Shown piece after piece: positions 1 to 11,159 of a stretch of 33,370 bases of DNA (positions are counted from its first letter, which is position 1; the number at the start of each line of letters is the position of its first letter). This DNA is from Silene noctiflora. Taxonomy: Eukaryota > Streptophyta > Magnoliopsida > Caryophyllales > Caryophyllaceae. Under the pieces are notes generated by a model. That model worked only from the letters and a program-made list of their open reading frames with translations. It was not told the origin of the DNA and did no database searches. The DNA lies in contig VHZZ01000734.1 of NCBI GenBank assembly GCA_009801015.1, forward strand, positions 65,462 to 98,831, written 5' to 3'. The translations under genes were made by a program, and so were the position numbers.

Positions 1-146
1 TGGCTTAATAATCCATTCTTTAGTGAAAGTAAATTTGTGTAAGATATTCTACATTCAAACTAATATAATTTTATAACAATAAAATTTCAAATTATATATA
101 TAATTTTTATATAAGCCCGTGCAATTTTGCACGGGTTGTAAGCTAG
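1..146 (+). mobile_element. Helitron 3' terminus (element begins outside window)
   Basis: Positions 116-135 form a perfect 9-bp GC-rich hairpin (CCCGTGCAA / TTGCACGGG, 2-nt loop). It is followed seven bases later by CTAG at 143-146 and then T. A short GC-rich hairpin about 10 nt before a terminal CTRR, with insertion between A and T, is the classical 3' end of plant Helitrons. The 5' TC end and any Rep/helicase ORF would lie to the left of the window. Bases 1-115 are AT-rich and carry no coding signal, so this is probably a non-autonomous copy. The hairpin and CTAG are seen; the Helitron assignment rests on family knowledge. Confidence 0.65.
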
Positions 147-944
147 TTTTTACAATATTCCAATATGAGAAACAATAAAAAATGAACAAACAGAAGAAAA
201 GAAAAAATAAAAATTTTAAATAACTGTTGCCTCCTTCACGGTAACGGTACGTGCAATTCCGCGCCAATTTTGAAGTTCAAAGATATTTGATTTACGCTAA
301 AATTTCCAATTGTAAATTTGTAAGCATACTTGTATTAGAATTTATAACTTGTTGTCGGCATTCACATTTTGCCGGTACTGTTATTAACCCACCAGGGTTT
401 TAGGAATGCAGGTAAGATGTTCGATAAAATGTCCAAATGAATTCCATATTGCAATGGTGTTCTTGTATCAGTGTTTCAGTGAGTATGTGGCTATTGGTTG
501 TGGAGGGGCGTATGCAAAAATGGGTTGCTGAGGGGTGAACATGTGTGGAGCTCCGGTGACATCATGTTTAGCATTTTCGTGTAGCATGATGGTTTTCAGG
601 AGGTCCTCAGGAGTCTCAAGAAGCGTGGACTACAATTTTTTCGATTTCAGAGTCGGAATTGGAGAGTTCCTTGGCAGGAAAAAGAGAATGAAGTGAGTGT
701 TGGTAAGTTTCCGTATTAATGTTAGTCCTACTCTTTCCTACAGTTAGGATGTTGCATTTGTACTAAATCATGATTTCCTCCCGTAAAATTGGGGAAAATG
801 TCTCTTTCCTTAATTGCATGAACTTTTGTTCTTAAATATATGCAGTGTGTTTGGTCAACTTTAACTAGACTAACACACGGTTAAGGTTGTTCTTAAACCA
901 AAATGACTCACTCAAGTAGTTGCACTTCTTTTGATTCTGAAGTC
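147..944. other. Intergenic stretch with no gene recognised
   Basis: No reading frame resembles a known protein. Around 540-705 base composition is less AT-rich and a codon-like stretch ends near a GT-containing donor-like site. I could not match it to any family and do not call an exon. Confidence 0.4.
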
Positions 945-1032
945 AGGGGTAAGGCTGCACAAAGCGAGCCCCCTTTATCTTGCCATTCGCGGCACCTCTT
1001 GAAGCCCTGGGGTAATGTTCATGATTCGCTGT
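945..1032 (+). repeat. Possible SINE-like repeat segment
   Basis: The segment begins GGGGTAAGGCTGC and, about 65 bases on, reads CTGGGGTAATGTT. The same pair of landmarks recurs in transporter intron 3 (6590-6690 and 6858-6910). This resembles the body of the widespread plant Au-type SINE, but I see no pol III A/B boxes or terminal TTG run. It is best treated as a fragment of a dispersed repeat. Confidence 0.35.
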
Positions 1033-1045
1033 GAGATTTGTTTCT

Positions 1046-1303
1046 TACTCCCTCCTATTCTACATAATTGTCCCATTGTCCATTTTCGTCTATTCACAAT
1101 AATGTCCCATTGTCTACAATAATTACCATGCTACCCTTGTTACTTTACACATATTACTACCCAACCCACCATTAACCCATCTTATTAACTCACTACCCCA
1201 CCTATATTCTTACCCCTATACAATACATTTCATTATTTAACTCCATTCCTTAATTTTTGTGCCATTGTCCAAATGGGACAATTATCGGGAATAGGAGGGA
1301 GTA
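1046..1303. mobile_element. Stowaway-like MITE (copy 1)
   Basis: The element is flanked by TA on both sides and has terminal inverted repeats of about 30 bp. The left end starts CTCCCTCCTATTC and continues into ATAATTGTCCCAT; the right end is its near-perfect reverse complement, ending GAATAGGAGGGAG. TA target duplication plus CTCCCTCC termini is typical of Tc1/mariner-derived Stowaway MITEs. The 258-bp span has no coding capacity. The right-end sequence (TTAATTTTTGTGC ... GGGACA) matches the right end of the copy at 22436-22835. Confidence 0.85.
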
Positions 1304-3374
1304 TTTGTTTGCACATTTCCCCAGTCAAACAAACATCATCCTGTTCAAGATTTACTGAAAGTTTCTCCAGATAAATAATTTTTCTTCTTTTTCTCCCTTC
1401 ACTATCCTTTTTCATTGGTTTTCCACTAAATTCCCTCTCATTGACGTTCTCAATTGATGTTCGCACTAAGGTTTTGCATTTGTTTGCTTACCCCAAATAA
1501 TTTTGATACTAAGTCAATTTGGCGTTGAGGCTCTAGCTGCTACAATGTATGGCTTTGTTGTGCCAAAGAAACCTGCCTCAAAAAGAAACATAGTGAATTA
1601 AATACGTCTTAATTATACTCTCATATATTAGGTTATTAAACATAGCTCCTAGTTTCGTTTAGCTCATAAACCAACTTGTTGCTGCTGCTTCACTGTTATC
1701 TAGCAAAAATTAACATAAAAGATATTCTTTTTATATCCTGCATTTTGTGCACCCTTTGGAATATACTACAAGCTTTATAGGTAGTTCTGGATTCTACGTG
1801 GATCTCGTACAATAGTTAAGTTATTTTTAAGATCCTGTATCTTGATTCTGAGGAATCTTATCCCTTTGTAAGATGGCCCTTATTCTGGACTTAACTACCA
1901 GATTTCATGCAAGTTGCTGAAATTTGTACTGGATGATTGGGGAAAACATGTTCTGTCTTATCTTTCGATCCCTCTAGTGATTAATCCAACTTTATTTCCC
2001 TGTGAAATTATTAAACATTTCAGATATAAAGAGAAGGTTTTTGCAACAGTGAGGCCCAGAATATTCACTAGCATATTTGATTGAGATACACAATCAGTGA
2101 AGTTCTGAATGATTAATTGGTGATATGGTTCTTATTAGTTTTTTCTTTCATAAAGACAGCCACTCTCATATGTGCTTAATCCACTAACTTGGTGGAAATC
2201 ATTAAAAAACTCATTATTCTGGTTGATTGAAGCATTCATACATTTCAAGGACAGTGAAGTGTAGCTCAAATAGTTCCCACTTTTTACCAGTCTTGTCTAA
2301 CTGATACATTCTTTAATATTATTGCTGTTATAAATTTTTTAACATTATGCTGCATTTTGTTGAAGCACAGATTTCTAAAAGATATTGCTCATATGTTTTT
2401 CTAATCATGGGATATTTCTTGTCATCTTGTAATCTACCGCTCCAAGGCAAGGAAAGGTCTTTGACTGCCCCGTTTTTAAAAAAAAAAAAGAGATTTAACT
2501 GTATTAGATATTTATAAGGAATCATTGCACTAATTTTTCAATTATGAAGTTAACTTCATTTTCACAGCAAGTGTTTAGCCTTTTTTGACAAGTGGCCAGA
2601 AGTACGCTTGTCTTCGTCACATGATTCAGATCTCTCTATTTTTTTTAATATGATTGACCCTCTGCCTGGAAAGCTATCCTTTTGTCTGAAATTCTATTGT
2701 GCTAGTATGGAGTATGCAACAAATGTTTGATGATAAAATTGTGGATTTAGGAGATTGACTATTGACAAATGACATTGAAGTCCTATTGTTTTGCACAACT
2801 TTGACAGTTGTATATCTTGAGGTGCTATATTCTCTTATACGAGGATGTCTAATTAGGTTGCAAATTGTGAATCTATAGCTCTGAGGGAATTAATTTGAAG
2901 TGGAAGTATAGCTTTGAAGAACCTTTCCTTGGTTGGTTGTATAAATTTCATTTTCATGAGGGCTAAGACTCACTATTCTTTGGCTTTGAAATATGACTGG
3001 ATTAAAAATTCGCTCAACAAAATGTACACATTTTTTATATTGAGAAGTAGCGGTTAGTCAATGCAATTCTCAAACACAGTTTCATTGTGGGTCATGTGAA
3101 AACAAGCTCTTATTCAACACAAGGGATAAGGCTATGGCGCTATGCACATGTGATTCCAAAGCTGCCATAGATGGGCAAGTTTGAGGCAAGGGTAATATTG
3201 TTGATTGTACTAAACAAAATAATTGAAAGGTGGGAGGAGAACAAGGAGGTGAAAATTGGACATAAGTTTTTAGTGTATTAATAGTCTTACTGGTCGATTG
3301 GGAAGGAAAAGTCTTACTTCTAACTGCCACCCTTGCTTCCTCATTCGTGGAAAAGATAGTTGTCCCATGGTTAA
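1304..3374. other. Intergenic stretch, nothing recognised
   Basis: AT-rich DNA with short chance ORFs on both strands, none showing a domain or a codon-like pattern. No RNA gene or element boundary was found. Confidence 0.5.
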
Positions 3375-3645
3375 ATCAAGGTCGATGTATTTTGGACTAC
3401 TAATGGGAGGGCATCGATGGGGCTGTTTGTGTATTCTCCTTTTTGATAGCTCGTAATGGTTTAGTTATGGCAGCAAGTTTTGGGCGGAAAGTTCTCATCA
3501 AGCTGAGGTGTTGGCGTTAAGGAACGTCTTAGATGGGTGCTGGATAAAAAGCTTCTCCGCATTGTTCGTTCTAGGTGTCATTAGTTGATCCTCCAAGTGG
3601 TTGAATCAGAAGAACCATATCATATTAAAGAACCATATCATTGCT
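3375..3645 (+). pseudogene. Decayed LINE-type RNase H (RVT_3) fragment
   Basis: Three frame-shifted blocks read like the RNase H domain at the 3' end of plant LINEs. They are IKVDVFWTTNGRASMG (first catalytic Asp, from about 3375), then AESSHQAEVLALRNVL (the acidic QAE helix, about 3490), then a block around LILQVVESEE (about 3590). Stops and at least two frame changes separate them, so it cannot be translated as one protein. It could instead derive from one of the many RNase H-like host gene families of retroelement origin. The motifs are seen; their origin is inferred. Confidence 0.6.
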
Positions 3646-4407
3646 ATAGGCCTTTTCACAAATTTCAATACCATGAGCCATGTGGGAGTTACGTTTCAAT
3701 CATGATAGCCAATGGCTTATATAGGCATTTTATGCTCGCCTACGTATGTGCTAAATACATATTTACTGGTGTACTTTAGGTTCTCTTTCTATATTTGATT
3801 CCCAGCCATTGCCTCTGCTGTTGCTACTATATAAGCAGTTCTTGAATATTTACAGTGATTTATATTTAAGAAAAAAATCACAGGAATTAATATTAGCATC
3901 ATGAGTACTGATAACTACTATGAAAATTGAAGATGCATAAATGAGTTACTGCTTCAAATTTCACAAGTGACCTGTAAATGCTGGACTGTGGCAGGTGCCA
4001 GCATTTCTGACAAGTGAGAGTAGCGGATTTTCTGCATAATTTTCAAAGATATTAAGTGATAGTGCGGCTAAGCTGCCTGCTCTATCTTTTGTCCTTGTCA
4101 TTGTATTGTTTTTCTAGTTTATTCATAACATTACACTGTTAGCGGATTATGAATTAATTACTTTTAGATCTTTTATCTGATGACGCAAACATTTCACCAT
4201 ATAGGGGAGAGAAGCCGGGGAATTGTTTTTTTTTTTTTTTTTTTTTCCTTTTTCTTTTCTTTTCTAATGATATAAATCAGAGATTCTAAAAGGTAGTGCA
4301 AGATTGGTACTTTTTCCTACCTTTGCTCCAATGGTTTCATTTCTGCTGCTCTTTTTAGCTAAGATACTGGCCCAGAATGGAATATACTAGATATCTTCAG
4401 TCTTTTG
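3646..4407. other. Upstream region of the transporter gene
   Basis: No gene is recognised. It contains a 21-base T run at 4226-4246, which could be the poly(A) tail of a minus-strand retroposon or a slippage tract. It leads into the probable promoter. Confidence 0.4.
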
Positions 4408-4512
4408 GCGCAAGCTTCACAAAGTGGATACAGCTAATGGTAGCTAGTCATACTAGTTCCTTCCCTTATATAAGGAGCTCACATGTCCTATGATTCTATG
4501 TGAAGCTTGCGC
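4408..4512. repeat. 14-bp perfect inverted repeat
   Basis: GCGCAAGCTTCACA at 4408-4421 is the exact reverse complement of TGTGAAGCTTGCGC at 4499-4512, with a 77-nt spacer. The spacer holds the TATA-like sequence. The arms could be termini of a small inserted element or the stem of a cruciform or transcript hairpin. No flanking duplication is evident. Confidence 0.6.
4467..4474 (+). promoter_or_regulatory. Candidate TATA box of the NPF6.2-like gene
   Basis: The sequence reads TTATATAAGG, about 230 bp before the start codon. A start site near 4500 would give a 5' leader of about 200 nt, or a shorter one if the CAG at 4691-4693 ends a leader intron. AT-rich DNA makes chance matches common. Confidence 0.35.
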
Positions 4513-4702
4513 TTGTATGAAATAATCAATAAAGATTATCCTTTTTCTGAATTTATCCTACTTCTTCTCTGCTTGATCATTTGATCACTCCATTTTCGTT
4601 AATATAAGAAGGTTCGTTTTCTGTTCATTTGTGCAGTTGTGATTATACCAGCAATCATGCTTAATTTTCTTTAAAGTTTGATGTTTCATGCAGTGACAGA
4701 AA

Positions 4703-7700
4703 ATGAGTAGCATCCTTGCACTAACTTTTGACTACAGAGGGTTACCAGTTGACAAGTCTAAAACTGGCGGTTGGATCCCTGCGACGTTCATTTTAGGTAC
4801 GTAATGCTCATAATTCCTACTTTGCTTATAAGTTCTGCTCTCTTTTACCGTAAATATAGAGGTGTGACTTGTGGGTAGGCGCTAAACGGGTCATTTGAGT
4901 TGGGTGTAGATTGGCTCATTTTAGGTGTTCTATCATTTCATCTGGTCATTTGGGTCATTCCTGGTCATGTTTATTAATGCTTTATCATTTGTTATGAAGA
5001 TGAACTTGAGTGTAATTTAAAGTATATTTTGGGTCATTTAAAATTTGGTCATTTTCAGTCGGGTTATTTTGGACAAGGTCAATACAAGGCACAACAAAAT
5101 ACAGGCCATGGCCAACTATGGGTCGGATAGGCGATTGGTTCAATTCAGCTTTTGAGTCATTCTCGAGTTAGCAGTTCGGGTCTAATACAGATCTTGGGTC
5201 AAGTTATTCGGTTTGGGTCAGTTTTAAGTTTTAAGCGATCTACTTGTGAGGAAATTTTGTAGCACAGTTACACTTGTTTCATTTCTTTCATCTTTTGATC
5301 TGCCATTATTGTTGTCTTCTTTCACTTGAATTCCACAGGAATTGAGTTGTGTGAGAGGCTTTCAACTATGGGCATTGCAGTGAACCTGGTCACATACTTG
5401 ACAAGACAAATGCATTTGCCTAGCTCAACGTCTGCCAACATTATCACTGATTTTATGGGCACAACTTTTTTCTTATGTTTGCTGGGAGGTTTTCTTGCTG
5501 ATTCCTACCTTGGCAGATACAGAACTGTCGTCATCTCTGCCATTATCCAGACCATGGTACGCTCTGTTATATGCCCTGATATATTGATTATTTTCTTCGT
5601 GTTTTTATTGCTTCAAATTAAAGTAATTATTAAGACGAGTTAGGAGAATCTTTGCTGAATCTCTCAACGAATATGAAGATATATATCGCTGTGTTGGTCA
5701 ATGATTTTAATGTGTAACGCTTTGTTTTTTAAAATTTAATGATTTTAAGTAGATACTTCGCTCAATCACTAAGCTAAGAACAAACCAAATTGCATGTGGA
5801 CACTTTTTTCATAAAATAGTTTCATCTCAAAGCCATATTGATAGTTGCTTTAGTATTGAGCATTCAAATATAAAAGTCTCCTTTAATTCATCAGCTAACA
5901 AAGTATATTTTGGCCAGGGTACTGCCTTGTTAGCAGTATCAACTAGACTACCAAGCTTACACCCACAGCCTTGTCCCGACACCAAAACAAACAAATGTGA
6001 ACCAGCAACCAGCTTCCAGATGGGAGTTCTCTACCTTTCCCTTTACCTCATTGCACTTGGGACTGGTGGCTTGAAATCAAGTGTTTCAGGGTTTGGAGCT
6101 GACCAGTTTGACGAGAGTGACGAGAAGGAAAAGGCTACCTTGGCCTGCTTCTTTAACAGGTTCTTTTTCTTTATTAGCACAGGGAGTTTACTAGCAGTAA
6201 CGGCCCTTGTCTACATCCAGGATGAAGTCAATCGAAGCTTGGCTTATGGAATTTGCTCGATATCAATGCTTATTGCCATCTTCACTTTCTTATGGGTAGC
6301 TAAGAGGTATAGATACAAGAGAAGTTTGGGAAGCCCCATTGCTCATATCCTCCAAGTGATTGTAGTTGCTGTCAAGAAAAGGAAGGTGAACATTCCTGAC
6401 AACATAGAAATCCTAAATGAAAACTTGAGTGTGGCTTCAAGAATATATCACACCAATCAGTTCAGGTCAGGACTTTTCTATCTATATTTTTCTTTCATAT
6501 ACTTACGATGACATAAAACAAAATTGTTTACTAAGCTAGATGCGGTTCCTTTTATTAGGATGTACCAGTCATCCAGTGCAACTGTCGACCTAAAACCACC
6601 TCTGCATCTGACCCCCCCCCCCCCCCCCCCCCTTACCTATTATTTTCGGGAGCCCTTATGGAACTGGTGTACTGTGTTATAAGAAGTTGTTTTGACTTTT
6701 TTCAGTGGAGCCAAAATCAAATTATTATGTTATGAGGCTTGTTATTTTATGGATGGTGTCTACTTCTTATGTTATGAAATTTAGTCAATCAATGCAATTC
6801 TTGACGCAGTTTTCAGTATGGGGTATTCGGACACGATCTCCTTGTTTTTTCAACAAAGGGGTAAAGTTGCGTACATCTGACCCTTTGTGGCACTGGGGTT
6901 ATGCTGTTATACTAAGCTGTCTGATCTGTTCCACCTTTTGTTTTCTCTTTCCTTAACTTTTATGTCATGTGAAACATGTGAGGGTCTCTATTGTTTTATC
7001 TTGGCAAAATTTAGTATCTACACATTCGGTACGTTTTTCCTTCAAACGGTCTTCTCAGTGATGTATTTCTATCTTTTAAAAAAATTGTAACTATTGTGAG
7101 AGAAAATAATTTTGCCTAGTATGTATTGTGAGATAGGATAAACGAGATGGAGGGAGTAGAAAATAAAAGAAACTCTGGTGCAGAGCGGATGACTATGTAG
7201 GATTCCAAAGAGAAAGGAACCAGAGTGTCATACCCTCATATGGTCATACCCATATACTCTCTTATCACTATCTATGTTACTCTGATGTTACTCTGACTCC
7301 GTGACTCGAGTCAAAATTTTGAAGTAAATTAATTGTTATTGTGCTTGCCATTTATACAGATTCTTGGATAAAGCTGCAGTCATTGATGAAGGAGATTATG
7401 TGAAAAATGGTATCTTGGATTGCAATCCATGGAAGCTTTGCACAGTTACAAGCGTGGAGGAAGTAAAGGTGATGATCAGACTACTTCCTATATGGGCTAC
7501 AACAATTCTATTCTGGACTACATATGCTCAAATGCTTACGTTCTCAATTGAACAAGCATCCACTTTGAAAAGATCAATTTGTGGTTTCCAAATACCAGCA
7601 GCTTCGCTTTCGGTTTTCGTTGTGCTAGCTGTGTTAATCACCCTGGCAGTTTATGACCGTATGTTTATTCCAGTGTGGAAGAAATGGAAAGGAAAGCCCG

Positions 7701-9127
7701 GTGAGAAATCTTTCTGAATATGATCTCTTCTTCCTGTACTTTTCTTCTTTACTACTTGGCTTTTGTTGGGGGATATGGTGTGAAATTTGGAATGAATGCC
7801 TATCAAGACATAGTTGATTTGTCAAGGAAACAATTCATGGGGTAACATGAGTGGTTGTAGTATGGAGGTGGAAGATGTTAAAAATAGTTCATACAACAAT
7901 TCATCGTACCTCACCTTCAGCATCACCTAGCCTAGACCCCATCCCACCCAATCCTTACAACAATTCATCCTCCACCCACACTCACAAACACCTTGGAACT
8001 TTGAAGAACCAAGTCACCAACCTCCAGTCTCTCCAACCAAGAGCTTTATCCAGATTTGTCAGTCACTTCCCTTCCCAGCACCAACACAAACCAATACAAA
8101 GTGCCTGTTTTCTGATGACCCATGATGAAAATTGAGTTGATAATTGCATCGAATGAGTGCTACATCACTAAAAAGAATCATAATCGTTGTAGTGATCCAT
8201 TTTGCCTTTATTCTATCATATTACAAAACCAAAGAATTGCGAGTCTTTCTTTGCCGGATACCTAGATAAGGCGCATCTAATATACCTTATTTTTTCCCTA
8301 TTAGTTCTTTTATTATTCCCTCCACTTGATGTGTGCCTTCGCCTCATCGTTATGGGCCCTTGTTGCTTTGGTAGGCCTTGCGTCTTTAAAACTAAGGGTG
8401 GTCAATGCCAGTGGTACCCATGAGCTGTGGTGGTTCATGGTCGTCACTTGTGAGGAGAACAGATAGTGGGGGTTGTTACTACAAATGACATGAATGAAGA
8501 GGGATACGTGATTAGTTAATGATGTCTGATAGTGTGTAACCTCTTCCTTCATGCAAAAAGTTTTTAAGTCACTATTAATATTTTTCTGCGACTAACTGGA
8601 TAGGCTTAACCAACCTTCAAAGAATAGCAGCGGGTCTAGTCCTATCCACCTTGGGAATGACAGCTGCTGCCATTTCTGAAGTGAAACGTCGATCAGTGGC
8701 CAGAGAAGTTGGGGAAGCACCGATTCTTCCATTGAGTGTCTTCATTCTGGTCCCACAGTTCCTCCTGGTGGGTGCAGGGGAAGCATTCACATACACCGGG
8801 CAATTAGATTTCTTCACAACCCAGTCTCCCAGAGGAATGAAAGGGCTAAGCACAGGGCTCTTCCTGACGACAATCTCGCTCGGTTTCTTTGCAAGTAGCT
8901 TCTTGGTTGTCGTTGTTCAGAGGATCACATCGAAGTTTGGCGGGGAAGGGTGGATTGGTGAGAATATTAACAAAGGGAGACTTGATTACTTTTATGGGCT
9001 TCTAGCGACTCTGAGCTTAATGAACTTTGGAATGTATATAGTCTCTGCTAGGTGGTACAAGGCACAGATGCAGGAGCCTAATAGACCGACAAACAATGTG
9101 AAAAGTTCACCAGAACAAGAGTGCTGA
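4703..9127 (+). CDS. NPF6.2: NRT1/PTR family transporter, NPF6.2-like (five exons)
   Basis: Exons are 4703-4796, 5339-5556, 5918-6465, 7360-7700 and 8604-9127. All junctions are GT-AG, frame is kept, and the product is 574 aa (Arabidopsis NPF6.2/NRT1.4 is about the same length). It should be a proton-coupled 12-helix membrane transporter; NPF6.2 is the low-affinity nitrate transporter of leaf petioles. Visible family marks are DKSKTGGW at residues 17-24, the proton-coupling ELCER motif (E34, E37, R38), LVTYLT, FMGTTF, LGGFLADSYLGRY, FFNRFFFFISTGSL and LPIWATTILFW. Thr94 in LGRYRT aligns with the regulatory Thr101 of NPF6.3. Tyr342 in FWTTYAQ stands where NPF6.3 has the nitrate-binding His356, as in other NPF6.2 proteins. 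The start is supported by an in-frame TGA three codons upstream. No disruption is seen. NPF6.2 is favoured over NPF6.3/6.4 by near-identity along MHLPSSTSAN and the C-terminal LDFFxTQSPxGMK segment. Substrate is inferred from the family. Confidence 0.93.
4797..5338 (+). other. Transporter intron 1 with GGTCA-rich repeat
   Basis: The intron is 542 nt, donor GTACGT and acceptor CACAG. From about 4870 to 5225 it is packed with variants of GGGTCA, GGTCATTT and GGGTCGG on the + strand. That pattern is typical of a dispersed plant repeat of 'gggtcaattcgggtc' type. No inverted termini or duplication were identified. Confidence 0.6.
5557..5917 (+). other. Transporter intron 2
   Basis: The intron is 361 nt, donor GTACGC and acceptor GCCAG. 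Nothing else recognised. Confidence 0.8.
6612..6632. repeat. Poly-C / poly-G tract (21 bp)
   Basis: There are twenty-one consecutive C residues on the + strand. It lies within a repeat whose relatives read CATCTGACCC, so it probably expanded from a short C run. Confidence 0.9.
7090..7160. mobile_element. Orphan Stowaway-like MITE end
   Basis: The sequence ends GAGATGGAGGGAGTA, the reverse complement of the usual TACTCCCTCC start. No matching left terminus was found within intron 3. This appears to be a truncated copy. Confidence 0.45.
7701..8603 (+). other. Transporter intron 4
   Basis: The intron is 903 nt, donor GTGAGA and acceptor ATAG. An open frame at 7851-8135 is Ser/Pro/His-rich and C-rich but shows no domain, so I do not call it a gene. 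Nothing else recognised. Confidence 0.7.
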
Positions 9128-9694
9128 GTATTGGACCTGGCAAATGACTTATTTTGAGTCAATTATTTGCACCGGAAGAAGAATGTTGGAGTTTGAATTT
9201 GTAGTCGGAATTGTCTAAGAGTTATCGAGTACACAACTGTATTATAGTACAAGTAGTAGTTTCATAGCCTACTAAATGAGATTGAGATTGATAAATTTTT
9301 TTTTTTTTTTTTTTTTCCTATTTTTTAGAGATGATGAGGCTGTCTTTGTTCGAAATTTAGTAATGTATGTAAAAATCATTCCAGATAATCAACCGGGATT
9401 AAGCAGCCTTGATGTTAAGGTCTACTGAGTACTGAAAGTGAGCATTCATAAATCACTTGACATAGTAGAAGTCCTTGTTATTTTAATTTCGGCTTTTTAT
9501 ACATCTTTGTCATCCCTTTCCCTCCAATTGTGTTCCAAGTTTAGCTAAACAATTGAGAAAATATACCACCTTTCTTTTCCTCAAAATAATTCCCTTTAAA
9601 CATGGGTAAATGATAGATTAGTCGAGTTTTTTAGTTAAGATTTACCGTTGCAAAAATAAGTTAAGTTTGTGACTTGGACATGACATTTGAAGGG
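9128..9694. other. 3' flank of the transporter gene
   Basis: The 3' UTR presumably occupies the first part. A 21-base T run lies at 9296-9316. No canonical AATAAA is seen close to the stop. Otherwise featureless. Confidence 0.5.
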
Positions 9695-11050
9695 TTTGGA
9701 TACCGAGAACCTAAGAGGGGGAGGGGGTGAATTAGGTGCTCTTTAAAAAATGTAACTTAACTTCCAAACTTGATCCTTATTGTTGTAAGGGAGTCTAGAA
9801 GTTAGTTGAAGTTAAGGAGTAAAAGCAGTAAGCAACAATCGTTGTAACTGATACAGATTCGTCTTAACAAATGGAGTAATAGCTACTTTACGAGTGTAAC
9901 AGTGGTTGCGATTGTTACGAAGGAACAATAAAAGCAGTAAAACGAAATAAAAGTTGCAGCGGAATAAAAACGAGAATAACAGAGCGGTTTTGAATTGGTT
10001 CGACCAACACTCTAAGGGCCTACGTCCAATCTTCTTTTATTGATTAATTTAAGTTATCTACTCCGACGACTCAAACCCGTACAATAAAAGGACCAACAAC
10101 CTACTCCGGTTGCGACAAGAGATCTAAGACAACTAAGTCTAAGAACTCGACTTTCTACCTTACAATGTTTTTACAAGGATCAAGTTTCTTCTAACATATT
10201 CAAGAGAATAGAGGAAGACAACTTATGAGATCAAACACTATTAGGCAAGAAAGTATAATACTCAGAGTAACGGTTGTAAGGACTGTATCACTTGAAGACT
10301 TAGAAAATTTTGCAAATGAAAGAAAAGCTTTTAAACTTTGAAAGACAAATTTGCAAGTTTCAGATTTTACTTATCAGAAAAAGTCTTGAAGATTTCACCA
10401 AATGAAGTGTGCTATTTATAGAGGAAGAGTTCACTATGGGGGCAAACTAGGGTTTGTAAGCCAAGCTTGACTTTCCCATGTTTGCACCAAAAGTGCTACC
10501 TTCTAAGAATCACAAAGCATAAAGAAGATTTAAAAGCATTCCCAAAAGAGTTTCTTGGCTTGGTAAATCAGAAACTCAAAGCAACAAGCCAAGCACAAAA
10601 GGACAATCTCAAAATAGAAGTGAAAGTGACATATTTGAGAAAAGCCAAAGAAACATTTTTTCAATAAAGAGGAAATTCTTTTTGAAATGAGAAAGGGACA
10701 TTTTGCAAATAGAANGAATCACAGCATAGTGCTGAGATTAGTTCTCTCAAAGGGCGGCAAAAAGAATTGCTTTCAAACGAAAAGGTTCAAGTGATATAGA
10801 CCAAAATAACACAGCTCATAGTGACAGTCCAACTCACTGTTATTCAATCAGAGTAACAGTGAGCTGAATTGTTACTTTGATGCTACCAAGTATTTTACTT
10901 AATTGCCTTTACATTAGAGACACACAGCTACTTCTAGTCTTGTTTGGGCTGGTTTCAATGCTTCAATTTTCTGAAAATGTAAACTAAGAAAACACACATG
11001 AGAGTGACATGTCATCATCAATCAAAGGGACCTAACAACATTGCTTTTAA
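9695..11050. repeat. Probable dispersed non-coding repeat
   Basis: The segment opens with a motif around 9708-9740 (CCTAAGAGGGGGAGGGGGTG followed by AATTAGG). It later has GGTTCGACCAACACTCTAAG then CCTACGTCC, and ends near GTCATCATCAATCAAAGGG. I associate these landmarks with abundant non-autonomous retroelement-like repeats of plant genomes. No coding frame is retained and I could not define exact ends or target duplications. Confidence 0.35.
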
Positions 11051-11080
11051 GTATATCAATAATGTAAATTTTCACCATTT

Positions 11081-11096
11081 AACCTCGAAGATAGGC
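11081..11096. repeat. LINE target-site duplication, left copy
   Basis: AACCTCGAAGATAGGC, repeated exactly at 12184-12199 after the poly(A) tail. Confidence 0.9.
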
Positions 11097-11159
11097 ATAC
11101 TGAGTGATATGTTACTAAAAGAAATGTCAGAGACAAATTAAGAATTCAGGGCTAGTGTG

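Larger units (their letters stand above)
6466..7359 (+). other. Transporter intron 3 with repeat fragments
   Basis: The intron is 894 nt. It contains a 21-base C run (6612-6632) inside a SINE-like segment (6590-6690) and a second related segment at 6858-6910. It also contains an isolated Stowaway-like right terminus ending GGAGGGAGTA at about 7151-7160. The ORF-like stretches here are chance frames. Confidence 0.7.

Noticed and set aside
7851-8135. Ser/Pro/His-rich ORF in transporter intron 4
   Set aside because: It lies wholly within an intron bounded by well-supported exons and has no recognisable domain; C-rich composition explains the open frame.
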